From: Gammaproteobacteria bacterium
Lineage (GTDB): Bacteria > Pseudomonadota > Gammaproteobacteria > DSM-16500
DNA length: 12,507 nucleotides
Direction of reading: 5' to 3'
Assembly: GCA_013287025.1 (NCBI GenBank)
Contig: JABDEN010000049.1
Location: forward strand, 1-12,507
Below, one piece after another: positions 5,663 to 12,507 of the stretch. Positions within the stretch are counted from its first letter, which is position 1. The number at the start of each line of letters is the position of its first letter. Below the pieces are notes generated by a model. It was not told the DNA's origin, ran no database searches, and was given only the letters and a program-made list of their open reading frames with translations. The position numbers and the translations under genes were made by a program.

Positions 5663-7034
5663 ATGATAAGAAACTTTATAGGAATTCTAGTTGCCTTTCT
5701 CGCGCTATTTTCGCTATCAAGTTGCAAAACCACGCATTTTTTCGGATCAAATCAATCTTCCGATGCGGCGCATACCAAAACACCTCAAAACACTAAACCA
5801 TCAGTGCCAGCTGACCTTGCTTTACAAGGGGATCCTGCAACAATTTGGAAACATTTACAAAAAACACCTGTCGCAAAATTGCAATCGACACTGAATAAAA
5901 CTTCTGATCCGACTGAAAAAGGCTGGTTAACACTCGCCATGACTTATCAAAATTATCATCAAAATACCAAGTCTCTCGTCGATCAATTACAACATTGGCG
6001 GAAAGAAAATCCAAATCATCCAGCGTTAAGCTTAATTCCAAATGATGCGATATTAAGCCAATTATCGCAAAACCCTTATCCAAAACATATTGCGTTGTTG
6101 TTACCGTTAAAAGGACAATTTAGTGCGCAAGGACAAATGGTACGGGATGGATTTTTAAGCGCATATTATGAAACACTTTCCAAAAATCCCGGTCAAACAG
6201 TGACTTTTTATGACACCAGCCGCACGTCAAATATTTATTCGCTTTATCAAAAGGCAATTTCAAACGGTAGTGACATGATTGTGGGCCCTTTGACCAAAGA
6301 AAATGTTTCAGAATTAAGTCAACAAAATCGCTACCCAGTTACCACCATCGCATTAAATTATACCGATCAAACGCTACCTAAAAACTTTTTTGAATTTGGA
6401 TTATCACCAAAAGATGAAGCGATACAACTTGCCATTAAAGCACGTGAAATGGGTTATGCAAATGCCATCATCATTGCCCCAAAGGATGATTGGAGCCAAC
6501 GTATTGCTAAACCTTTATTAACCGAATGGCAAAAATCAGGGGGTAAAATCGTCGATAGCTATTATTATCCGAGTCGCGCTAAATTTGCGGAAGATATTCC
6601 TACCCTTTTACATGTTGATAGTAAAAATATCTCGAAAACGAAAATTGCTGAAGCACGGCGCAAGGATTTTGATGCGATATTTCTTATTGCACAACCGGAT
6701 GACGGCCGAGAAATTGTGCCGCTATTAAAATATTATGAGGCGTCAAATATCCCTATTTTTTCTACCTCTGTCATTTATTCTGGCATCCCCTCCCCAGAAA
6801 AAGATCATCACTTAAATGGCATTATTTTTTGCGATATTCCTTGGGTTTTACATAAAAACGCAAAAGGGTTGTCAAATCGATTATATGCAGTGGGAAGAGA
6901 TGCAGCGCTTTTAAGCAATGAATTACCGCGATTATCGCAATTACCCAATTTTCCAATCAATGCGGCAACAGGAACTTTAACCTTAAGTTCTTCACAACAT
7001 ATTTATCGACAAGTTCCTTGGACTGAGATGCGAA

Positions 7035-7051
<17 letters not shown>
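5663..7051 (+). CDS. lpoA: Outer-membrane lipoprotein LpoA (LppC/YraM), activator of PBP1a
   Basis: LpoA is anchored in the inner leaflet of the outer membrane and stimulates the peptidoglycan synthase PBP1a. From the ATG at 5663 (462 residues) it has a lipoprotein signal peptide ending in the lipobox LSSC with the lipidated cysteine at 21. A short helical region (about 45-130) follows, then the LppC domain (about 135-455) of periplasmic-binding-protein fold, opening PKHIALLLPLKGQFSAQG (140-157). The C-terminal HIYRQVPW resembles the family end. It is much shorter than E. coli LpoA (678). The missing part is the N-terminal TPR-like domain, reduced to under 100 residues. A TTG one codon earlier (5660) could also start translation: a GAGAG lies 9 nt before the TTG and 12 nt before the ATG. 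It overlaps yraN by 17 nt. Confidence 0.94.
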
Positions 7052-8558
<1,507 letters not shown>

Positions 8559-8569
8559 TTAGTATTACT

Positions 8570-8650
8570 CGTCGTCCCGCGGCTTGTCCGCGGGATCCAG
8601 AGTGGCGTATTTGCTGTCACTGGATCCCGCGGACAAGCCGCGGGACGACG
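8570..8650. repeat. GC-rich double-hairpin repeat, copy 3 (perfect 31-bp arms)
   Basis: This is the most symmetric copy: arms 8570-8600 and 8620-8650 are perfect 31-bp inverted repeats around a 19-base spacer. Each arm also folds alone as CCCGCGG-CTTGT-CCGCGGG (or its complement). The spacer (AGTGGCG...) differs from the AAAGCC-type spacer of copies 1, 2 and 4. It lies between the two dolP-like genes on the same strand. The hairpin in the transcript could lower read-through or protect the upstream mRNA 3' end. No run of T follows, so it is not a canonical intrinsic terminator. Confidence 0.96.
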
Positions 8651-8692
8651 ATTGTGATTTTGGCACGCTTTTTGAATTAAGGATTTTAAAAA

Positions 8693-9283
8693 GTGAAAAG
8701 GATTTTCATATTTTTAAAGTTTTCTTTTTTATCCATTCTTATCTTGACGTTGGTGTCTTGTATGTATGGCAGCGCGGCGGTCACCGGGGCACAAGTTGTT
8801 TACGACCGACATAATCTCCAAAAAAAAATTAGCAACCATTATGCTGCACTACAAGCGTATCGCTCTATTTATATCGATACAGATAAATATAAAGATACCA
8901 ATGTTTCTGTCTCCACTTTTAATAATGTCATGCTCATTACCGGACAAACGCCCTCTCCAGAGCAAAAATTTGAAATCGGAAGAATAGTCAAAAATGTCTC
9001 TGATGATCGTGACGTGTATAACTTCACCGAAATTTGTAGCCCCGTCTCTCATTTGACAGCACTTAGCGATAGCTGGATTACGACAAAAATTAAATCACAA
9101 TTCATCGCTGCCAACGACATCGATCCTAATTTAATAAAAGTAATTACTGAAAATGGTACGGTATACTTAATCGGCATCGTACCTCCCGAACAAGCTGAAA
9201 TTGCCGTAAAAATTGCAAGCGCCACGAGCGGCGTGCAAAATGTCGTAAAGGTTTTTTCGTATTCGCGTATCACCAAAACTTGA
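8693..9283 (+). CDS. Second DolP-like BON-domain lipoprotein
   Basis: This 196-residue lipoprotein is paralogous to the gene before it. The signal peptide ends in the lipobox LVSC, with the lipidated cysteine at 23. Two BON domains follow, with VMLITGQT and VYLIGIV matching the corresponding strands of DolP. The string SDSWITTKIK at the start of the second BON domain is identical in both proteins, while the N-terminal half differs more. The start is GTG (8693), with AAGGA about 10 nt upstream. Upstream lies repeat copy 3 rather than another start. The gene downstream follows 13 nt after its stop. An outer-membrane periplasmic location is expected; whether it shares DolP's role is unknown. A second dolP-like gene is not part of the E. 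coli locus, so this looks like a local duplication followed by divergence. Confidence 0.93.
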   Translation: MKRIFIFLKFSFLSILILTLVSCMYGSAAVTGAQVVYDRHNLQKKISNHYAALQAYRSIYIDTDKYKDTNVSVSTFNNVMLITGQTPSPEQKFEIGRIVKNVSDDRDVYNFTEICSPVSHLTALSDSWITTKIKSQFIAANDIDPNLIKVITENGTVYLIGIVPPEQAEIAVKIASATSGVQNVVKVFSYSRITKT

Positions 9284-9296
9284 AGAGGAAATTAAT

Positions 9297-9659
9297 ATGG
9301 AAAACGTAAGCTTGAATCGATCCAATGAAGATCCCGCAACCAAAAAAGTGGCTTATATTATTTATGTTCTTTATTTATGTTCGCTAATGGTGCCTGTTTT
9401 ACCCATTGTTGCGGTGATTTTTGCGTATATTTTTGAAAATGATGCGAAGGATATTTTACAAAGTCATTACCAATATTTTATCAGGTCATTTTGGATTGGG
9501 ATGCTTTACTTTAGCATCGCGGGATTATCGATCATGATAGTCATTGGCATTATATTAATCCCGCTTTGCGTCATTTGGTGGATCATTCGCTTGGCGAAGG
9601 GTTTAAAATCCTTGCTTCGCAATGAGCCGGTTCAGCATCCTAAAACGTGGTTGTTTTAA
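9297..9659 (+). CDS. DUF4870-like small membrane protein
   Basis: This 120-residue inner-membrane protein has a hydrophobic segment at about 19-45, a polar amphipathic stretch containing SHYQYFIRSFWIG (57-69), and hydrophobic segments at about 66-81 and 84-98. It ends with KGLKSLL...PVQHPKTWLF. The SHxxxxIRxFW block and the WxIxRxxKG...P-x-TW-L-F ending are typical of the DUF4870 (Tic20-like fold) proteins of gammaproteobacteria, as I recall them. Molecular function is unknown. An AGAGGAAA ribosome binding site lies 5-6 nt before the ATG, 13 nt after the preceding dolP-like gene, so it is probably the last gene of the lpoA operon. The gene after it is convergent. Confidence 0.85.
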   Translation: MENVSLNRSNEDPATKKVAYIIYVLYLCSLMVPVLPIVAVIFAYIFENDAKDILQSHYQYFIRSFWIGMLYFSIAGLSIMIVIGIILIPLCVIWWIIRLAKGLKSLLRNEPVQHPKTWLF

Positions 9660-9667
9660 AAACCACG
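9646..9667 (-). terminator. Hairpin between convergent genes, possible terminator
   Basis: CGTGGTT (9646-9652) and AACCACG (9661-9667) form a 7-bp stem with an 8-base loop spanning the stop codon of the DUF4870-like gene. On the minus strand the stem is followed by TTTTAGG, a short T-run. That could end transcription of the converging 9742-10986 gene. On the plus strand there is no T-run. A second 8-bp stem (9691-9698/9710-9717, one G-T pair) also lacks a T-run. Weak evidence. Confidence 0.3.
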
Positions 9668-9741
9668 ATAGTTGTAGGAGCTATCCGTTTCTGCATCCAG
9701 GGATGCTGGGGGTGCAGAAGCATAATCTCTGAAATCGACAT

Positions 9742-10986
9742 CTATAGCACTTGGCGCTCTTTCGAGTTGTGCACATCCGTTTTGGCTTTAAGTTGTGCTT
9801 TTTCGTTAGCTTTTAATGGATTAGGAAAAAAGTTACAGTATTGATTCGCTAATACTAAAACTTTTTGCAATCCACCGTTGCCATCTTTTGTCATATAGGA
9901 TGTTAAGGCTTTTTGGTAAGCCGGTTCTTTTACCATTTTTTTCAAAGCGTCGTGTTCATGATGCGGGTTTGCAATAGCCCTACTAATCTGGAATAAAACT
10001 TCTTTTTTAACGTGATCGTTATCCAAATGCCTTAATCTTTCTACTTCTTCTGCAATTAAATTTTTCATTAAATTAGTAGACCCGTATTGATCAATACGAA
10101 GACTTCTTTCGGCAGTTTCATCTTGAGCATATAATACCTGCATTTTTATCTGCAAATCTTCTACATGACTATCCAGTGTTGAAAATTTTCCTGGAGATAA
10201 ATAATCGTTGTTTACATTCTTTCCTTCTACGGATCTTACTTTTACTGGTTCTGGTGCTTCTTCTGACTTTGACATTAACTTATTAATGCCCTTTTTAATG
10301 ACATCTTTCATCGTTGCGAAAAAGCCAACACCTAACACACTTGCCGCTCCGATTTGAAAAACTAAGGTAGCGGTTGCACCAAAAAACGCGCCGATCGCTG
10401 GTACATAAGGAGCAAGCATTGTGGTTAATGTGGCGAGCAATGCAATAGAATTAATAAGAGTACCAAAAGCGGATGCTTTTAATCCTTTGATATGATCTTG
10501 GTATTCAGCACTAAAGTTATCTCCATTGAATCGTAAACGAATAGCATTTACTGCGTGATAGAAAAATTCACCGATGGAGCGAAAGAAATTGAACCCTGAG
10601 ACGACAGTAAATATGATTGGCCCTACAATCAATAAAGCCGCTGGAATCCCAATAAGAGCAGCCATAAAACCTAATGTTAATGCAGCAAGTTCAGCTATAC
10701 CGAACAAACCCATCATACCTAAATTAAAAAGATAACTTCCGTTAGGTGATTTTCGATTTCTGATTTTTTCCCTAAAAGAAAGGAAGGTACCAACTAACGT
10801 CAGCACACCTAATAAAGGAAAAGCCGCCATTCTGAAAGTTCGCGTGAACTCGTTCATCATAATCGCGACATAACTAGCAGAAAGTGGACCTTGCTTTAAT
10901 TTCGAAACCGACGAAGGCGCAACTTCTTTATCTAGAATGGAATTGTTAAATTCTACATCTTTAACTAAATGAATAGGAACTGGCAT
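9742..10986 (-). CDS. Uncharacterised multi-span membrane protein with hydrophilic C-terminal half
   Basis: Family not recognised. From the chosen ATG the protein has 414 residues: a polar N-terminus (1-50), then hydrophobic segments at about 52-70, 84-106, 107-130, 170-192 and 196-223, then a soluble helical C-terminal region (228-414) rich in K, E and H, ending KERQVL. There is no signal peptide. In-frame ATG codons exist 4 and 21 codons upstream, but only MPVPIHL has a good ribosome binding site (GAGGG with a 5-nt spacer). The upstream extensions lack one, so I use 10984-10986. Membrane-spanning proteins with long soluble tails are common among Dot/Icm effectors of Legionellales. That role is a guess from architecture. 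It is convergent with the lpoA operon. Confidence 0.75.
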   Translation of the reverse strand: MPVPIHLVKDVEFNNSILDKEVAPSSVSKLKQGPLSASYVAIMMNEFTRTFRMAAFPLLGVLTLVGTFLSFREKIRNRKSPNGSYLFNLGMMGLFGIAELAALTLGFMAALIGIPAALLIVGPIIFTVVSGFNFFRSIGEFFYHAVNAIRLRFNGDNFSAEYQDHIKGLKASAFGTLINSIALLATLTTMLAPYVPAIGAFFGATATLVFQIGAASVLGVGFFATMKDVIKKGINKLMSKSEEAPEPVKVRSVEGKNVNNDYLSPGKFSTLDSHVEDLQIKMQVLYAQDETAERSLRIDQYGSTNLMKNLIAEEVERLRHLDNDHVKKEVLFQISRAIANPHHEHDALKKMVKEPAYQKALTSYMTKDGNGGLQKVLVLANQYCNFFPNPLKANEKAQLKAKTDVHNSKERQVL

Positions 10987-10991
10987 AAACA

Positions 10992-10996
10992 CCCTC
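10992..10996 (-). promoter_or_regulatory. Ribosome binding site deciding the start of the 9742-10986 gene
   Basis: GAGGG on the minus strand is separated by TGTTT from the ATG at 10984-10986. The ATG four codons upstream overlaps this GAGGG and has only A-rich sequence before it, so the downstream start is favoured. Confidence 0.65.
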
Positions 10997-11097
10997 ATTT
11001 TGTATTTTGTACTTAGTGTAAACTTTACCAAATTTTTAGATAAAAGCAAAGAAATTAATCAGAAAAATGAATTGTTTGAGTAAATATTGATCATGAT

Positions 11098-11179
11098 CCG
11101 TCGTCCCGCGATTTATTCGCGGGATCCAGAAAGCCTGCAATGTTGCCCTGGATCCCGCGGACGAGCCGCGGGACGACGG
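11098..11179. repeat. GC-rich double-hairpin repeat, copy 4
   Basis: This 82-bp copy has outer ends CCGTCGTCCCGCG and CGCGGGACGACGG. The left mini-hairpin is CCCGCGA-TTTAT-TCGCGGG as in copy 1; the right one is CCCGCGG-ACGAG-CCGCGGG. It is followed directly by TTGTGTAGAAACCTATG (11180-11196), which matches the right terminal repeat of the 4620-4745 element at 15 of 17 positions. No matching left terminal repeat is seen before it. It lies between two same-strand membrane-protein genes. Confidence 0.93.
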
Positions 11180-11227
11180 TTGTGTAGAAACCTATGTTTT
11201 TCAAAAAGGATTTAGCCTGGCATGATA
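11180..11227. mobile_element. Degenerate right end of a MITE-like element plus half of its host palindrome
   Basis: 11180-11196 (TTGTGTAGAAACCTATG) resembles the right terminal repeat at 4729-4745. After 14 bases, 11211-11227 (TTTAGCCTGGCATGATA) resembles the right arm of the palindrome that hosts the 4620-4745 insertion. The left terminal repeat and left palindrome arm are not recognisable, so this is a remnant. No coding sequence lies within it. Confidence 0.55.
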
Positions 11228-11236
11228 AACGTATTT

Positions 11237-12507
11237 TTATACACTACTTTTTCGGCCGGAATAACCCATATCAAGTTCTGAATTATAGCCATCTTGACCA
11301 ACAGATTCTTCAGGCTCATATTCATGGACTTCACTGATACTTGGTTCAGCAGCATTATCCTTGTCACTACCTAAATCATCATCACTCAGAACAGGAGTCT
11401 CGGTTCTTGATGCGATGTGTTGTTCAATAAGAAATTTAGTTGACCCATTCACTGGTTCTACAGAGGAGGCTGTTTGCGAGATAATCCGCTTTCCAGAAAA
11501 ATCTAGATCATCTTCATCTCCTAATCCTAAACCTGAATTATCGCCATTTTCTAACTTTGAATCTGGCTCTTTTTCTGGATTCTTAGGTGCTACCCAAAAA
11601 TGCCTTAATTTTTCTAAGCCCCATGAATAAAATGAAGTGACGGCATTATGCACCAAAGCAACAGCAGGAACGGAAAATAGTGCTGTCAAAGTTTTTCCTA
11701 CCCATTCAATAGCACCAGCATGCACAAAACCTTGAGTAAAAAATCCAGCGAAGAAGTTACCCAGAGGAACAGCTGTGTGACTAAGAAACCAGCTTAAAGC
11801 ACTTGCTGCTACACCATTTCCAAGAGAACCTAAAAATCCAGCGAGTTGTCCGCCCGGAACGAAACACGCAGCAATAACAATCGCGTCTATCAAAACTAAA
11901 GATATATTTTTCAGAGTTGAGTAGAGAGAAGTTAATACTGGGGCAAACAGAGCTCCGTATTCGCTACGTTCTTTTGAACGAATATCATTGAGAAAACTGA
12001 TGAAATTTGAAATTAAATTGGTAGTACCATCTACAAAAAATCGAGCATGTTGTAATGTGTTTCCCAAAAATATAGCTATTTGACCGAACAAGGCCGGTAT
12101 AATGCTAGGAAAAAATGCAAGTAATCGTAACCAACCATTTTCTCCAGTTAAAGCATAATTAAAAGGTTTTAATAATAAAGAACCTAAACCTTTTAGGCCT
12201 GCTTCTAAAAGAGTGGTAATGCCATAAAATAAAATATTCGGAATTCGAATAAAAAATAAACCTAATTCGATTTTACTACGAAATGCTTCTTTCCAAGTTG
12301 AGGGCCAAGCTAATTGCCAAATGGCAGCTATCGGATTTTCAAAAGCATATCCAGCAAATGCCGCACTGGTTCCGGCCTGTTCTGTTACAACTCGTGCATG
12401 TTTGTCAATTGGTACTTTTTTCTCTTCCCATTGTAGTGTTTTACCAATCATAGAAGGCGCATTCAGAAGCGCATTTCGATACATTTCAAGAGCAATAGTT
12501 GGAGCAA
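11237..12507 (-). CDS. Uncharacterised multi-span membrane protein with acidic C-terminal tail (5' end outside window)
   Basis: Family not recognised. The first visible ATG (12482-12484) has no ribosome binding site, and the frame stays open to the window edge (residues APTIALE before it). I therefore read it as an internal Met of a longer gene. From that Met 415 residues are visible: a polar start, several hydrophobic segments (about 72-107, 118-144, 178-255 and 265-292), then a tail of about 115 residues rich in D, E, S and G (for example GDEDDLDFSGKR) that ends YSGRKSSV. There is no signal peptide in the visible part. The membrane-core-plus-acidic-tail plan parallels the neighbouring gene product, and acidic C-termini are frequent in Dot/Icm substrates. 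That role is inference. Repeat copy 4 separates the two genes. Confidence 0.72.
   Translation of the reverse strand, partial: APTIALEMYRNALLNAPSMIGKTLQWEEKKVPIDKHARVVTEQAGTSAAFAGYAFENPIAAIWQLAWPSTWKEAFRSKIELGLFFIRIPNILFYGITTLLEAGLKGLGSLLLKPFNYALTGENGWLRLLAFFPSIIPALFGQIAIFLGNTLQHARFFVDGTTNLISNFISFLNDIRSKERSEYGALFAPVLTSLYSTLKNISLVLIDAIVIAACFVPGGQLAGFLGSLGNGVAASALSWFLSHTAVPLGNFFAGFFTQGFVHAGAIEWVGKTLTALFSVPAVALVHNAVTSFYSWGLEKLRHFWVAPKNPEKEPDSKLENGDNSGLGLGDEDDLDFSGKRIISQTASSVEPVNGSTKFLIEQHIASRTETPVLSDDDLGSDKDNAAEPSISEVHEYEPEESVGQDGYNSELDMGYSGRKSSV

Noticed and set aside
8584..8814. Plus-strand ORF of 76 residues crossing repeat copy 3 into the second dolP-like gene
   Set aside because: It is formed by the palindromic repeat and an out-of-frame part of the BON-protein gene, and has no ribosome binding site.
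9691..9717. 8-bp-stem hairpin between the convergent genes considered as an intrinsic terminator
   Set aside because: No T-run follows on either strand.
10987..11049. 21-codon N-terminal extension of the 9742-10986 gene
   Set aside because: No ribosome binding site before either upstream ATG, while GAGGG sits at ideal distance from the ATG at 10984-10986.

Overview
The window looks like chromosome from an AT-rich gammaproteobacterium. The best guess is a host-associated member of the Legionellales (Coxiella/Legionella/Berkiella-like). Two conserved gammaproteobacterial gene neighbourhoods are present: the start of the division/cell-wall (dcw) cluster (mraZ-rsmH-ftsL-ftsI) and the rsmI/lpoA-yraN-gmhA(diaA)-dolP locus. 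Between and beyond them lie large proteins of no recognised family, which are the accessory part of the window. The lineage is inferred from gene order, base composition and effector-like proteins; no lineage-specific marker was seen.

Layout. 1-1835 (minus): ftsI (first 17 codons only), ftsL, rsmH and mraZ, tightly packed or overlapping. Upstream of mraZ are four MraZ-type boxes at an exact 10-bp period. 1995-2077: first copy of a GC-rich double-hairpin repeat. 2096-2457 (minus): RNase P RNA, whose extended -10 promoter overlaps the stop codon of the preceding gene. 2466-4542 (minus): two overlapping paralogous genes for beta-strand-rich, possibly propeller-like proteins with a shared C-terminal helix motif. 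4599-4766: a nested mobile structure, in which a 126-bp miniature element with 17-bp perfect terminal inverted repeats and a 9-bp target duplication sits in the loop of another palindrome. 4779-5624 (minus): rsmI. 5663-9659 (plus): lpoA, yraN, gmhA/diaA, dolP, a second dolP-like gene and a DUF4870-like membrane protein gene; the third repeat copy lies between the two dolP-like genes. 9742-12507 (minus): two large multi-membrane-span proteins with hydrophilic C-terminal tails, the second running off the window edge, with the fourth repeat copy between them.

How the genes work together. The recognised genes centre on envelope growth and division: FtsL/FtsI (septal synthesis), LpoA (outer-membrane activator of PBP1a), DolP (outer-membrane integrity and division site), and a phosphoheptose isomerase-like protein (LPS heptose and/or DnaA regulation). 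Alongside these is ribosome maturation: RsmH and RsmI modify the same 16S rRNA nucleotide, C1402. No RNA gene other than rnpB, no CRISPR array and no intact transposase were seen. No stretch longer than 300 bases lacks a gene; 4543-4598 and the 35-38 bp spacer between rsmI and lpoA hold nothing clear beyond start-proximal sequence.
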